Both the position numbers and the translations under genes were made by a program. A stretch of DNA of 64,000 nt from Aquidulcibacter paucihalophilus (GTDB lineage: Bacteria; Pseudomonadota; Alphaproteobacteria; Caulobacterales; Aquidulcibacteraceae). The notes under the pieces were generated by a model that saw only the letters and a list, made by a program, of their open reading frames with translations, ran no database searches and was not told the DNA's origin. The stretch covers positions 50,933 to 114,932 of the forward strand of contig NZ_NCSQ01000173.1 in assembly GCF_002105465.1 (NCBI RefSeq), read 5' to 3'. Each line of letters opens with the position of its first letter. Positions within the stretch are counted from its first letter, which is position 1. Below, piece after piece: positions 18,125 to 27,870 of this stretch.

Positions 18125-19769
18125 CATCGTCTTTGGTCGCCTTGGTGCCTAAAGCGCGGTCGATGGCGATTGGGCCTTCGAGCGTCGCGGGATAAAGCGG
18201 CTTGCGACCACTGGCCCTATGATCGTCCAACAATTTCCGCAGCTTGGCCACCATATCAGGCCGAGCGGCAGCCAGATTGGTTTTTTCGGTTGGATCCGTC
18301 GCAAGATCATAAAGATAGACCGCGCTTGGTTTATCGACGAGTTGCAGCTTCCAATCGAAATGGCGCACAACCCGATAGCCATCGCTTTGCCAGAAGATTG
18401 TCTCATGCGGGCGGGTATCACCGGCTTTACCCGTCGCATGGGGCAGAATATTCACCCCATCAATCGCCACGCCTATGGGCAGGGCTGCTCCGGCGGCGGC
18501 GGCTAAAGTGGGCATAAGATCAATATGGGCAATTGGGGCTTGCACTTGTCTGCCGGCTGGAATCTTGCCGGGCCAAGACATGAACATCGGTACGCGGATG
18601 CCACCTTCAAACAGCGAGAGCTTCCAGCCACGGAATGGTTTGTTGATCTCGGGCAAGCCAATATAGCCCGGCCCACCATTGTCGCTGGAGAATACGATCA
18701 AGGTGTTTTCGGCCATGCCCTCTTCTTTCAGCGCCTGAACAATCCGGCCAACGCTGCGGTCCAGAGCCACAATCATGGCCGCATAGACGCGCTCCCGCTC
18801 TGAGCTCATCGGGCCCACGGCATCGTAATCAGCTTTCTTGGCTTGTAACGGTGTATGGACGGTCCAATGCGAGAGATTGATGAAGAAAGGACGGTTTTTA
18901 TTCGCCTTAATAACTTTGATCGTTTCATCGGTCCAATAATCGGCCAAATAGCCGCGCGGCTTAAACCATTCCCCATCATTATAGGAGGCTGCATATTCCA
19001 TCCGCGCCCAGAGGAATTTGTCGATTGGGTCAAAATCAAGCTTGGCATTGACGACATTTGGGTCATCTTCGGGCAGATGCAGGCCACTGGCCATCAACAA
19101 GCTTTCGTCAAACCCTTGCGCATTGGCCCCAAATTCGGGGCCAAGGCCTGTGTGCCACTTTCCGATATGGACAGTGTGATAGCCGCGCGTCTTCAAGACT
19201 TCCGCGATGGTGACTTCCGAACCCGGCAAGCCTTGCTTGTCGAACTTCGGCATCTCGGCGACCCGGTCGGCATGATAAATGACCGGTGGCATGCCGCTTT
19301 GGCCACGCATCGAGTCCGACACCATTTTCACCACTCGGCCCATGCCATCTGGTGTTGGGGTGAATTCAAAACCTGTTCGGGTTGGATAGCGCCCTGTCAT
19401 GATCATGGCGCGCGATGGCGCACAACTCGCTGTGCCTGAATAGGCTTGGCGGAAGGCGACCCCAGAAGCGGCCAAGGCATCAATATGAGGGGTCTTGATC
19501 TTGCCATTGGCCAAACCGCCGCCAAAGGTCGAAATATCATTATAGCCCAGATCATCAGCTAGAATGAAAATGATATTGGGCGGGCGGTCGTCAGGTGTCG
19601 CTTCGGGGGCCGCTGGACCCTGCATCCAGGCAATCGGCTTGTTCTCAGGAATATCGCTACGCTTTTGGGAAGCCGCCAGCGCCAGAACAATATCTACCCG
19701 CTTCACATAGGCCAATGCGCCCAAACCCACGACGGCAATTAGACCGCCTACGAGGACTTTCTTTAGCAT
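18102..19769 (-). CDS. Type I sulfatase (arylsulfatase), membrane-anchored
   Basis: 555 residues from the ATG at 19769 (preceded by GGAGAAGGACGTC); an in-frame TTG at 19787 is less likely. An N-terminal TM or signal anchor (about residues 5-22) leads into a sulfatase domain. IIFILADDLGYNDIS carries the metal Asp pair. CAPSRAMIMTGRYPTRTGFE is the C-x-P-S-R formylglycine motif; the Cys must be converted to formylglycine. Further along are HIGKWHTGLGPEFG and VFSSDNGGPGYIGLPEINKPFRGWK. It hydrolyses a sulfate ester in the periplasm; substrate unknown. It is the last gene of the minus-strand sulfatase locus, which also encodes its likely maturation enzyme at 23954-24853. Confidence 0.93.
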   Translation of the reverse strand: MLKKVLVGGLIAVVGLGALAYVKRVDIVLALAASQKRSDIPENKPIAWMQGPAAPEATPDDRPPNIIFILADDLGYNDISTFGGGLANGKIKTPHIDALAASGVAFRQAYSGTASCAPSRAMIMTGRYPTRTGFEFTPTPDGMGRVVKMVSDSMRGQSGMPPVIYHADRVAEMPKFDKQGLPGSEVTIAEVLKTRGYHTVHIGKWHTGLGPEFGANAQGFDESLLMASGLHLPEDDPNVVNAKLDFDPIDKFLWARMEYAASYNDGEWFKPRGYLADYWTDETIKVIKANKNRPFFINLSHWTVHTPLQAKKADYDAVGPMSSERERVYAAMIVALDRSVGRIVQALKEEGMAENTLIVFSSDNGGPGYIGLPEINKPFRGWKLSLFEGGIRVPMFMSWPGKIPAGRQVQAPIAHIDLMPTLAAAAGAALPIGVAIDGVNILPHATGKAGDTRPHETIFWQSDGYRVVRHFDWKLQLVDKPSAVYLYDLATDPTEKTNLAAARPDMVAKLRKLLDDHRASGRKPLYPATLEGPIAIDRALGTKATKDDVIAYWPN

Positions 19770-19795
19770 GACGTCCTTCTCCCCCAAATCTTATT

Positions 19796-20842
19796 CTAAG
19801 TGATCTCAAACAGCGCTTCGCAGCCGGTACCATCGAGAATGGCGCGGCAGGCCGCCCTGTCCGCTTCTGACAGGGACTTTGCGTGATCTTTCAGCCAAAC
19901 CAAACATTTGGCCTGATAGGCGAAGGTTGGCTGCGTCCATGCCCGCCCGTCAATGCGTGTCTCAAAGCTTGAAGCGCCCGTTTGGGCGGCTTGGGCATTG
20001 GCGAAAAGGAAGGGCACATAGAGGCGGCCAATCTCGGCCAGCAAAGGCGCAAGACGGGCTTTCGCGTCACCGCGGTCAAGCCAGTCCGTTTCTTTAGGCT
20101 CAAGGCCGGAAAGATCTTCCATCCGGTCAATCCACGCGCGCAAACGGGGTGCACGCTCGGCACAAAGGGCAGCCGGGGTTGGATCAACCACACCCAATTG
20201 GGTCAATTGACCATAGAGGCCAAAGTCAGATGTGCCAGGCCTTGCCCCCATCACAAAGCCCGTCGGCTGTATCAACACCTCCAGCACGCCCAGCAAGCGC
20301 TCATAGGAGTGCTCAATAGTTGCCGCGGTCACCGCATTCGAGCCGACGACATAAAGGCGATCAATCTGGCGCTTTGAGATAAAGTCCGAGGCGGCCTTGG
20401 CATCGGCGTCCGAGGTTGTCGTGTCATGCCAGAAGACCAATTGCGGACCGGCGTGGGCGATATCAGCTTCCCCTGCCCAGCGATAATGGAACATCGCTTT
20501 GGTGAGCCACTCATCCGCAAAGTCTTCAATGAGGTGATCGAGGAACGCCATAACGGGGTCGGTCGGCACCAAGGCGCGCCCTGTAAACTCCCGCTCAAGG
20601 CGGGCCAGAATGGGCGTGGAATCAACTTGGGCCTCATAGCCACCCCCAGCTTGCGGGAAATAGACCGTGGGCAAAAGCTTGACCTTGGCTTCGGGAAATC
20701 CCGGCATGGGGCTGCGGTGACTGCCCCAATGCAGGGCATAGGGAATATGGCGGTAGCGCAAGGCCGCAATGACTTTGCGGGTATAGGGTGAACCTGCAGC
20801 CCCGAGGACATGGAGACGAGGCGGGGTAGGAGCATCCGACAT
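19796..20842 (-). CDS. Glutathione S-transferase family protein
   Basis: 348 residues from the ATG at 20842, whose A is also the last base of the upstream sulfatase stop (TGATG), indicating translational coupling. The N-terminal thioredoxin-like part reads LHVLGAAGSPYTRKVIAALRYRHIPYALHWG, and VDSTPILARLER matches the glutathione gamma-glutamyl site. A long helical C-terminal half follows. It is longer than ordinary GSTs (about 210 residues), with roughly 100 extra residues at the C-terminus. Substrate and catalytic activity are not evident; being sandwiched between sulfatases suggests a role in the same degradation pathway, an inference. Confidence 0.8.
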   Translation of the reverse strand: MSDAPTPPRLHVLGAAGSPYTRKVIAALRYRHIPYALHWGSHRSPMPGFPEAKVKLLPTVYFPQAGGGYEAQVDSTPILARLEREFTGRALVPTDPVMAFLDHLIEDFADEWLTKAMFHYRWAGEADIAHAGPQLVFWHDTTTSDADAKAASDFISKRQIDRLYVVGSNAVTAATIEHSYERLLGVLEVLIQPTGFVMGARPGTSDFGLYGQLTQLGVVDPTPAALCAERAPRLRAWIDRMEDLSGLEPKETDWLDRGDAKARLAPLLAEIGRLYVPFLFANAQAAQTGASSFETRIDGRAWTQPTFAYQAKCLVWLKDHAKSLSEADRAACRAILDGTGCEALFEIT

Positions 20843-22716
20843 CAGGCAACTTTCTTTTTGCGAGATATCCGTGAAAGGGTGCCCCGCACGAGCGCGAACA
20901 GAACAAGGGCCAACACCAACGCGAGACCTGCCAAGTGCCAACCATAAAAGCTCAATTGACGCATCAAGCTATTATGTGCGGCAGCCCGCTGCACTTTATA
21001 GCCCTTGGGCAATTCAAGCACGCCATTGGCTTTGGCATAAGCGGCAAAAGCGCGCTCGAGATCGGCGCGAACTTCTGGCAATTGCGCCGATAAGTCGGTC
21101 GTTTGGCCAGGATCATTGACGACATGATAAAGCCGCCACTGATTATCACCATAGGGCGGGTTATACTTCACCAATGTGTAATCGCCTTTGGTGATGGCGG
21201 CATTGCCCGATACCTCCACCCCGACTGCATCATTTGGCCCATAGACTGACTGGGCTTGGCCAGAGAGCACTGGGGCAAGGCTTCGCCCAGAAATCGGCTT
21301 AGACCCTGCAATATCGGGCGCCCCACCGACAAGGTCGATCAGAGTAGGCGTAATGTCCTGCACAAAGGCTGCGGCATTGACGGCTTTGTCTGCAGCAATG
21401 CCGGGCCCCGCCATCACCATCGGCACATGTAACCCACCGCTAGAGGTATAGAATTTGAACAAATAGCCCGGGGTCGCCACCGCACTCGCCCATTCCGGGC
21501 CAATCCAATTGTGGCTGCCACGCTCACCCAAATTTGCTAAGTTGTGCGTATAGCCCTGGGTCTTCATCCAGAAATTGAAGCCGCGCTCGCCGCCAGGATT
21601 ACTGGGCTCTGGACCATTATCGGAAGTGATGACGAAGATCGTATTTTCCAACTCACCGGTCTTGTCCAAATGCGCCACCAGACGCCCAATCTCGGCATCG
21701 GTCGCCTCGATCATGCCGGCATAGACTTCCATCGCCTTGGCTTGCATCTTCTTTTCTTCAGGGCTCAAGCTGTCCCAAGCCCGCAAGCTGGCATGCATGG
21801 CAGGTGGCTTTGCGTCTTGCGACACCAAGCCCAAAGCTTTGGCGCGCTCAAACCGCTCTTTGCGCAATTGGTCCCAACCGCCGTCAAAGCGACCAGCATA
21901 TTTCTGGGTATATTCGCGGGGTGCCTGCACAGGTATATGGACTGCTTGCAAGGCAACATAGGCCAAAAAGGGCTTGTCGTCCTTGGGCCGCGCCTCCAAA
22001 TAGCCCAGCATTTTGTCAAGGATTACGGTCGAGGAGAATTGACCACTGGGATAGGCGGTTGGCTTATCGTCCTCAAACCAAGGCGCCTCCCGATAGAAGG
22101 GCATATAGGGCTTATCGTCCCAATTATCGGCCCCCGAGGCATCAAGCGCAAAGGACCGGTCGAATCCATGCGAGCCCGGCAATTGCCCCGGACCATCACC
22201 CAAATGCCACTTGCCACTCATGAACGTCCGATAGCCCGCAAGACGCAGCCGCTCTGGCAGGGTGGCGACATTAGCCTCTAGATGCAGGCCATAACCGGGC
22301 TTGCCAACATGTTCCTTGGGCAACACCTCTTTGATCGTCGCCACACCGGCTTGATGATTGGTCAGCCCTGTCAGCAACATGGCGCGCGAGGGTGAGCATA
22401 AGGGCGACGTCGCATAGCGGGTAAAGCGCGTGCCCCTGCGGGCAATTGCGTCAATATGGGGTGTTTTAGCCTCGCCGCCATAAATGCCCAAATCCATCAA
22501 AGCGGCATCGTCAAACAGGATGATGACCACATTGGGCTTGGCCTTGGTTTGAGGTGCTTGCAAACTCGCTTGTCCAGAGGCAGAGCCTGCCCCCGACATC
22601 AGCGCCACTCCCCCCAGCGCAAGGCCCAACGCCCGCACCCAGCCAGACCGGTGTTTGCTAATTCTGCCCACGCGCGCCCCCAAACCATTTCCTTGTTTTG
22701 ACACGATGATTGTCAT
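20842..22716 (-). CDS. Type I arylsulfatase with C-terminal TM anchor
   Basis: 624 residues. A signal-like hydrophobic segment (about residues 25-50) is followed by VVIILFDDAALMDLGIYGG with metal-binding Asp residues, and by CSPSRAMLLTGLTNHQAG, the C-x-P-S-R formylglycine motif. TFMSGKWHLGDGPGQLPGSHGFDRSF and FVITSDNGPEPSNPGGERGFNFWMK match the large arylsulfatases of the AtsA type. A C-terminal TM helix (YGWHLAGLALVLALVLFALV) and a basic tail anchor it, so the enzyme faces the periplasm. It is the most upstream of the two sulfatases and is coupled to the GST gene. Confidence 0.93.
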   Translation of the reverse strand: MTIIVSKQGNGLGARVGRISKHRSGWVRALGLALGGVALMSGAGSASGQASLQAPQTKAKPNVVIILFDDAALMDLGIYGGEAKTPHIDAIARRGTRFTRYATSPLCSPSRAMLLTGLTNHQAGVATIKEVLPKEHVGKPGYGLHLEANVATLPERLRLAGYRTFMSGKWHLGDGPGQLPGSHGFDRSFALDASGADNWDDKPYMPFYREAPWFEDDKPTAYPSGQFSSTVILDKMLGYLEARPKDDKPFLAYVALQAVHIPVQAPREYTQKYAGRFDGGWDQLRKERFERAKALGLVSQDAKPPAMHASLRAWDSLSPEEKKMQAKAMEVYAGMIEATDAEIGRLVAHLDKTGELENTIFVITSDNGPEPSNPGGERGFNFWMKTQGYTHNLANLGERGSHNWIGPEWASAVATPGYLFKFYTSSGGLHVPMVMAGPGIAADKAVNAAAFVQDITPTLIDLVGGAPDIAGSKPISGRSLAPVLSGQAQSVYGPNDAVGVEVSGNAAITKGDYTLVKYNPPYGDNQWRLYHVVNDPGQTTDLSAQLPEVRADLERAFAAYAKANGVLELPKGYKVQRAAAHNSLMRQLSFYGWHLAGLALVLALVLFALVRGTLSRISRKKKVA

Positions 22717-22764
22717 TGGATGCAGAAGGGGTCAAGCAAATTCCGGTCATTGAAAAGGCCTTCC

Positions 22765-23847
22765 TCAATCGCGCAGAACACGGCGCTTAGTCAGCTTGCC
22801 GTCGCGGTCCAGTGAGACCAGATCGCCATCCTGCATGATCCAGAACGGGCCCTTAAACTTCTGCGTGGCATCCCCCAGAAACGGCCTTTCCAAGCCTTTT
22901 AGCGGCAGAGCTGGCACGATATGAGTCAGGGCGACGCCGCCGACCTTGGCGCGCGTGGCGATGTCGGCGATCTGGCTGGGGGTCGCATGATAGTTTTCGA
23001 TGTCGTGAAAGACTTGGGCGACCCCTGCCTGCCCAGACCCCTTGGCCGCTTGTCCCATAATCTGGGTTAAGTTCGGGGCGATGGCCTCATGCACCAACAG
23101 AGTGGCTCCGTCCGCGGCCTTGGTGACGCAGTCACACATTTTTGTGTCGCCGCTGATGACAATCTTCTGCCCGCCATATTCAATCCGATAGCCCAAGGCG
23201 GGCTCAATCGGGCGATGATCGACGCCAAAGGCAATGATCTTCAAGTCGTCGCGATCATAGACGACAGCCTCTGCGCCAATGGCAGGTGGGGCAAAGGCTT
23301 TGGCCTCAAACCCAAAGCCCGCGGGTGGCACAATGTCTGCCCCATGATGGGCGACCCGATAGCCGCGATCTTGCGCATAGACTTGCGATAGGCCCGCCGC
23401 GATCTGCTCCACCCCTGTCGGCCCATAAAGCGGCAGCGGTGTCGTGGCAGAGCTCGACGCCCAGCGTTGCAAGCCCAAAGAGCCAAGACCATCAATATGG
23501 TCAGAGTGGAAGTGGGTTAGAAAGACCGCTTGGACTTGGCCCGTTGGCAAGCCCATGAGGTTTAAGGTCTCTGCCGAACCTTCTCCCGCATCAAACACAA
23601 AAAGCTTGCCGCCGGCGATAATCGCCAAGCATGGCCCGGCGCGGTCTCGATCCGGCATGGGTGAGCCGGTGCCGCAAAAGCCTGCATGCAATCCTGCTTT
23701 AAGCCCTTCAATCGTGGGATGGGCCAAAGCCTGATTGGCCCCCCGCTTTAAGAGCGTCAAGGCAATCTCGTCGCGATTTAGGGCCGCGATCACGGCACCG
23801 CCGACACTCAGGGCCGCAAGGATGGCAAGAACTGACTTGGCTTTCAT
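22765..23847 (-). CDS. MBL-fold metallo-hydrolase (MBL-type arylsulfatase / RNase Z-like)
   Basis: 360 residues with an N-terminal signal or TM helix. The core begins CGTGSPMPDRDRAGPCLAI and contains the zinc motif FLTHFHSDHIDGLG. IVISGDTKMCD (metal Asp) and LTHIVPAL provide later ligands. This layout is that of the RNase Z-like branch, which includes the metallo-beta-lactamase-type arylsulfatase described from Pseudoalteromonas. Because the neighbours are sulfatases, a sulfate-ester hydrolase is the favoured guess, though any phosphodiesterase or lactonase-like activity remains possible. Export follows from the N-terminus, which speaks against an RNA-processing role. Confidence 0.82.
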   Translation of the reverse strand: MKAKSVLAILAALSVGGAVIAALNRDEIALTLLKRGANQALAHPTIEGLKAGLHAGFCGTGSPMPDRDRAGPCLAIIAGGKLFVFDAGEGSAETLNLMGLPTGQVQAVFLTHFHSDHIDGLGSLGLQRWASSSATTPLPLYGPTGVEQIAAGLSQVYAQDRGYRVAHHGADIVPPAGFGFEAKAFAPPAIGAEAVVYDRDDLKIIAFGVDHRPIEPALGYRIEYGGQKIVISGDTKMCDCVTKAADGATLLVHEAIAPNLTQIMGQAAKGSGQAGVAQVFHDIENYHATPSQIADIATRAKVGGVALTHIVPALPLKGLERPFLGDATQKFKGPFWIMQDGDLVSLDRDGKLTKRRVLRD

Positions 23848-23953
23848 GGTGCTTCCTTGAGCAGCTTTGGATGAGCCTTATATTGACACTATAAGTGCAA
23901 TAATTAGCCTGTCAAACCGCCAGTGCGCACAATTCGGGCCGCAAGCCATTTGC

Positions 23954-24853
23954 CTACGGCAAGTCGCGAACCAAGCGGAACCCAATATGATTACTTGAAA
24001 AATCAATATCTTGTGCTTGGCGAGCTTGTGGACGATAGCGGCCGCAGAAATTATCCGAACATAGCCATGACCCGCCCTTGATGGTTCCAGAAACCCCGTC
24101 TTGGAAGGGGGTTTCGGTCCATTCCCAGACATTACCGATCATATCATAAAGGCCGAGTTTGCTGGGCGGGAAACACCCTACGGGTGCGGTCGATTGAAAC
24201 CCGTCTTTGCCCTCGTCCAAGACGGGAAACAGCCCTTGCCACGTATTGGCGATAGGCTTTTTTTGGGGATCATAGGCTCCAGATCGCGTGTTTGCCGGAT
24301 CGGCCAGACCTAACTGGGCGGCATATTCCCACTCAACCTCATGGGGCAATCGCCCCCCGGCCCAAGCTGCATAGGCTTTGGCATCTTGGCGCGAGACGTG
24401 GATAACGGGCTTATCTTCTTGGCCCACAATCGTGCTGCCCGGGCCTAAAGGCGTTTTCCACGTGGCACCTGGAACCAGTTTCCATTGCCCGGGCTGACCT
24501 TGGCCGCCAATCGCGAACACGGCAGACCCCGCCCCACCATCGGTGCGGCTTAGCGATTTTTCGGCATCCGTCACATAGGCCTTTGCAGCCACAAAGGCAG
24601 CAAATTCACGGTTTGTCACCTCATGGGCCTGCATTTCAAACCCATTGACTTGAACGCGCATCGTGGGACCTTCCTCTGGAAAGGCAGGGTCTTGGCCCAG
24701 CACAACCGATCCCGCAGGTATTTTTACCCAGCCCCCCTGCTTGGCGACCGGCAAGCCGCAGCTAACTTTCGCCTCACTCCTTTTGATTTCATCGGCTGGC
24801 TTACAGCCGAGGCTGAGCAGAAGCGGCAACAGGATCAGAAATGCTCGTTTCAA
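23954..24853 (-). CDS. Formylglycine-generating enzyme (sulfatase-maturating, SUMF1 family) lipoprotein
   Basis: 299 residues with a signal peptide ending LLLSLGC, a lipobox. The FGE-sulfatase fold is clear: GLYDMIGNVWEWTETPF, then GGSWLCSDNFCGRYRPQAR, ending SSNHIGFRLVRD. The two Cys separated by four residues in the latter motif correspond to the copper-binding active-site pair of genuine aerobic formylglycine-generating enzymes, which oxidise the Cys of C-x-P-S-R sulfatases to formylglycine. Two such sulfatases lie just downstream. An exported, lipid-anchored location is unusual, because maturation generally acts on unfolded sulfatases before or during export. Confidence 0.88.
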   Translation of the reverse strand: MKRAFLILLPLLLSLGCKPADEIKRSEAKVSCGLPVAKQGGWVKIPAGSVVLGQDPAFPEEGPTMRVQVNGFEMQAHEVTNREFAAFVAAKAYVTDAEKSLSRTDGGAGSAVFAIGGQGQPGQWKLVPGATWKTPLGPGSTIVGQEDKPVIHVSRQDAKAYAAWAGGRLPHEVEWEYAAQLGLADPANTRSGAYDPQKKPIANTWQGLFPVLDEGKDGFQSTAPVGCFPPSKLGLYDMIGNVWEWTETPFQDGVSGTIKGGSWLCSDNFCGRYRPQARQAQDIDFSSNHIGFRLVRDLP

Positions 24854-26130
24854 GATGCCAGCTCTTTCAAAGCGTCCTCAATCACCCACATGCGGTCTTG
24901 CCCCCACACGCAAACCTCATTCACACGAAAGCACGGAACTCCCCAATGGCCAATCTCCAAAAGCTCAAGCCGATTGGCCTCTGCTGTGTCGCGCCAGCTC
25001 TCTTTCCCCAGTTGTTTGTGGGCTTCCGACCAAGGCAAGCCTGCCCTTTCGACAATCTGCTTCATCCCGGCATCCGAACCTGCATCTACCCCTTGAGACC
25101 AAACGGCCGTCAAAAAGGCTTCAACAAACGCATAGCCACGTCCCTGCTCAAGGGCCCACGCCAAAATGGCATAGCCCCGCTCAACCGGCTTGCCGACCGG
25201 GTCAGCAATCCGCCCAAACGGAATCTCCAGCCGCCGGGCCTCGCGCGCATTATCCAGCGTGAAATAGCGGCTCTTCATCGGCGGTACGGGCAGGCCGCGC
25301 ATTACCATCGGCAAGACATAGCGCAAACGCAGCTCTGCCCCATAAGCATCCGCCAAGGCCTTGGCCCGATGGGCAGATAGATAGGTATAGGGGCTGCGGA
25401 AAGACAAATACCAATGCAGGACGGGCCGCTCGCCTGCCTTTGGCTGAGCGGGTGTAAGGTCTAAGCTAGGGGGCGGAAAGATCAGATCAGGCGGCGCGCC
25501 TGAAACCTGCGCGCCGACACCGCGCAAGCGCGTTTCCAAATAATGCAGGCGATCAATGCCCCAATACCATTCGTCACCATAATAGAGCATAGCCCCCATG
25601 AAATGGCCTAGCCGTGCCCGTTCGGCATCCCCCTTGGCACATACATCCCCCGTATTCATGGGCGCACCAGTCTCGATCTTGCCAGCCCATAGGGCGCAAC
25701 TTATGGCCACCGCCCGTTCCCAGAAATCCCGTCCCCTTAAGGCGTCGGCAAAAAAGGCTTGGGCCGCAAGCACGGCTTCAGGGCTTGGCTGAACGCCGTG
25801 ATCAACGAAGCTAAAGCCAGACTTCTGGGCCAGTCGTGCACAATCCTCGCGCCCATAGGCAATCAGGCGATCACGCTCTGGGGCTGCCCAATCATCGGGC
25901 GGGCCGACCAGCCAGACATGCAAATCGACATCATAGCGGGTCCGGAACAAATCCAAGGCCTGCAAAGCCAGATGACTATAGGGATCATCAATCTGATGAA
26001 AATAATCGACGCGGTGCCGTGCGCTTTGGCGCTGGCGCTCTTTCTCATGCTTATCGCGGGCTGCATCCTGGCGCTGCGCACTGGTGATGGCCTCGGCAAC
26101 TCGTGAAACCACAAGCGTTTTCAATGACAT
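24850..26130 (-). CDS. Double-domain DsbA-like / 2-hydroxychromene-2-carboxylate isomerase-type protein
   Basis: 426 residues with two copies of a thioredoxin-fold kappa-GST/HCCA-isomerase-type domain. The first begins YFHQIDDPYSHLALQALDLF (about residues 43-62) and the second HWYLSFRSPYTYLSAHRAKAL (about residue 250). Each has the S-P/DPY-type start seen in HCCA isomerases rather than a CxxC, so disulfide exchange is unlikely. The C-terminus, GHWGVPCFRVNEVCVWGQDRMWVIEDAL, is the usual end of that domain. The stop overlaps the FGE start by 4 nt, so it is co-translated and heads the sulfatase locus. Glutathione-dependent isomerisation of an aromatic intermediate is a plausible but unproven role. 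Confidence 0.8.
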   Translation of the reverse strand: MSLKTLVVSRVAEAITSAQRQDAARDKHEKERQRQSARHRVDYFHQIDDPYSHLALQALDLFRTRYDVDLHVWLVGPPDDWAAPERDRLIAYGREDCARLAQKSGFSFVDHGVQPSPEAVLAAQAFFADALRGRDFWERAVAISCALWAGKIETGAPMNTGDVCAKGDAERARLGHFMGAMLYYGDEWYWGIDRLHYLETRLRGVGAQVSGAPPDLIFPPPSLDLTPAQPKAGERPVLHWYLSFRSPYTYLSAHRAKALADAYGAELRLRYVLPMVMRGLPVPPMKSRYFTLDNAREARRLEIPFGRIADPVGKPVERGYAILAWALEQGRGYAFVEAFLTAVWSQGVDAGSDAGMKQIVERAGLPWSEAHKQLGKESWRDTAEANRLELLEIGHWGVPCFRVNEVCVWGQDRMWVIEDALKELAS

Positions 26131-26283
26131 TGCTCTCCCCCATCGCGTCCTTCTGCCAGCTTATGTTTTGGCGTACAGAATGTCAAAAACAAGCACGTAA
26201 CGGCTTGTATGGATCAGTTCCCTATTGGACCCAGAGCTAAAAGCGGCCTAGGTTACAGACAACCAAAGCCCTAAGGATAGACC

Positions 26284-27363
26284 ATGCGGGTGCCCGCCCT
26301 TTTAGCCCTTTGTCTGCTCAGCAGCGCCGCTTGCGCCCAATCCAGCGCGCCTCCTGCGCTGGAAACACATTTTTCTACCCCGATTAGCGCCCAAAGCCTT
26401 ACGCCCGAAAACCTGACCGGTGTCCGCAAGACCGGCGAGGCAGAGCTGATCTATGCGTTGCGCCTCGATACCCGGCGGCAGAATCCAAACCTGCCGGAAG
26501 AATTTGGCGGGCTCTCTTCCCTGTCTGTCCGTGTCGCAGCAGGCGATACCATCTCCTTTGACGCCATAACCGATCGGGGCCACCTCGTCCGCTTCTCTGC
26601 CCCAAACCCGCAGACTTGGGGGCAGGCCAGCCCGCCAACATCAACCCAGGTTCATCTTACGGCATTAAGGGATCCGGCGGATAAACCGCTGCGCGGTGCC
26701 AATCAAATTGATAGCGAGGCAATCGCACCCACCGATACAGGCTTCCTCATCAGCTTTGAGCGCAACCACCGTCTCATAGAGCTGGTCGAGACGGAGACTG
26801 GCTACAAGAGCCAGCCGGGTCCCAGCCTGACAGGCTTTGACGGCTTAGAACCCAATGGCGGGATGGAGGCCCTCGCCCGCCTCCCCAATGGCCAATATCT
26901 GGCTTCAGCCGAATATGGCCCAGACCGGTTGGGCGATCCGGCCGCAAAGCTGAAAGCGCCCTATTGGATCTTTGATCAGAACAATCAAGCGGTGACCGCC
27001 CCTCGTGGCAGCTTCGAAAACCAAGGCCGGTTTGGCATTACAGACATTCGGGTTGAAGGTGAGGAGGTGTGGGTGCTGAAACGCTCGTATGACCCTGACA
27101 CCAAGATTAATCTCTCGCAGGTGGACATCTGCACCCTTGAAAGCGTGATGGCGGGCAGGCCGGTCTGTGCCTTAAAGCTGGCGCTGTCGCCGCCCTTCTT
27201 ATTGGATAATTATGAAGGCCTTGCCGTGATGGACGACCCCTTAAGTGGCGGCAAAATTGTCTTCCTTCTGTCGGACGATAATTTTTCTGCCGACCAAGGC
27301 ACATTCCTGCTCGCTTTTCGTCTGAACGCCGCCATTGCCACCAACACAGGAACCAAACCATGA
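26284..27363 (+). CDS. Esterase-like activity of phytase family protein (exported)
   Basis: 359 residues with a signal peptide ending about SSAACAQ. The body has the beta-propeller-like signatures of the phytase-like esterase family: [33 protein letters not shown] near residue 80, [28 protein letters not shown] in the middle, and [42 protein letters not shown] at the end. Family members are secreted phosphatase- or esterase-like enzymes with uncertain substrates. It diverges from the sulfatase locus (153 bp between starts) and overlaps the DUF305 gene by 4 nt. Confidence 0.82.
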   Translation: MRVPALLALCLLSSAACAQSSAPPALETHFSTPISAQSLTPENLTGVRKTGEAELIYALRLDTRRQNPNLPEEFGGLSSLSVRVAAGDTISFDAITDRGHLVRFSAPNPQTWGQASPPTSTQVHLTALRDPADKPLRGANQIDSEAIAPTDTGFLISFERNHRLIELVETETGYKSQPGPSLTGFDGLEPNGGMEALARLPNGQYLASAEYGPDRLGDPAAKLKAPYWIFDQNNQAVTAPRGSFENQGRFGITDIRVEGEEVWVLKRSYDPDTKINLSQVDICTLESVMAGRPVCALKLALSPPFLLDNYEGLAVMDDPLSGGKIVFLLSDDNFSADQGTFLLAFRLNAAIATNTGTKP

Positions 27364-27800
27364 CACCCATCCGTACTTGTATCAGTGTCGCTACCAGCTT
27401 GATCGCAAGCCTTGCCCTTTCGGCCTGCCAGCCCGCGCCCGCTAATCCTGTTGCGGCGTCTGGAATGGATCACAGCCAAATGGATCACAGCCAAATGGGC
27501 CATGGGAACAAGATGGGCTCAACCGACCCAACAGCAGCCGCTGCCCCTTCAACCAAAGCATTTGAGGCCGCCAATGCCGCCATGCACGAAAAGATGGCGA
27601 TCGCCTATACAGGAGACGCTGATAAGGATTTCATCGCCGGCATGATTCCCCATCACGAAGGCGCGGTCGCCATGGCGCGAGTCGTTCTTGAACATGGCAA
27701 AGACCCTGAAATTCGCAAACTGGCTGAAGACATCATCGCCGCGCAAGACCGCGAAATCAGCCAGATGAAGGCGTGGCAAGCCAAACACGCCAAGCCATAG
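27360..27800 (+). CDS. DUF305 domain protein (CopM-like), predicted lipoprotein
   Basis: 146 residues. The signal peptide ends LALSACQ (lipobox). It is followed by a Met/His-rich stretch, [17 protein letters not shown], probably metal (copper) binding. The DUF305 helical core has [49 protein letters not shown], where the H-H pair is the family signature. Related proteins bind copper in the periplasm. It is co-translated with the phytase-like gene through an ATGA overlap. Confidence 0.88.
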   Translation: MTPIRTCISVATSLIASLALSACQPAPANPVAASGMDHSQMDHSQMGHGNKMGSTDPTAAAAPSTKAFEAANAAMHEKMAIAYTGDADKDFIAGMIPHHEGAVAMARVVLEHGKDPEIRKLAEDIIAAQDREISQMKAWQAKHAKP

Positions 27801-27870
27801 ACGGCGATGCCCCGACTGCCCAAGCGATGTTGAAACCATCGCCCATCTGGGCTACCGACACATCTGCGCT

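Noticed and set aside
23954..24853. Calling the FGE-like gene a non-catalytic SUMF1 paralogue
   Set aside because: Both Cys of the C-xxxx-C active-site pair are present in the WLCSDNFCGRYR segment, and two C-x-P-S-R sulfatases are adjacent.
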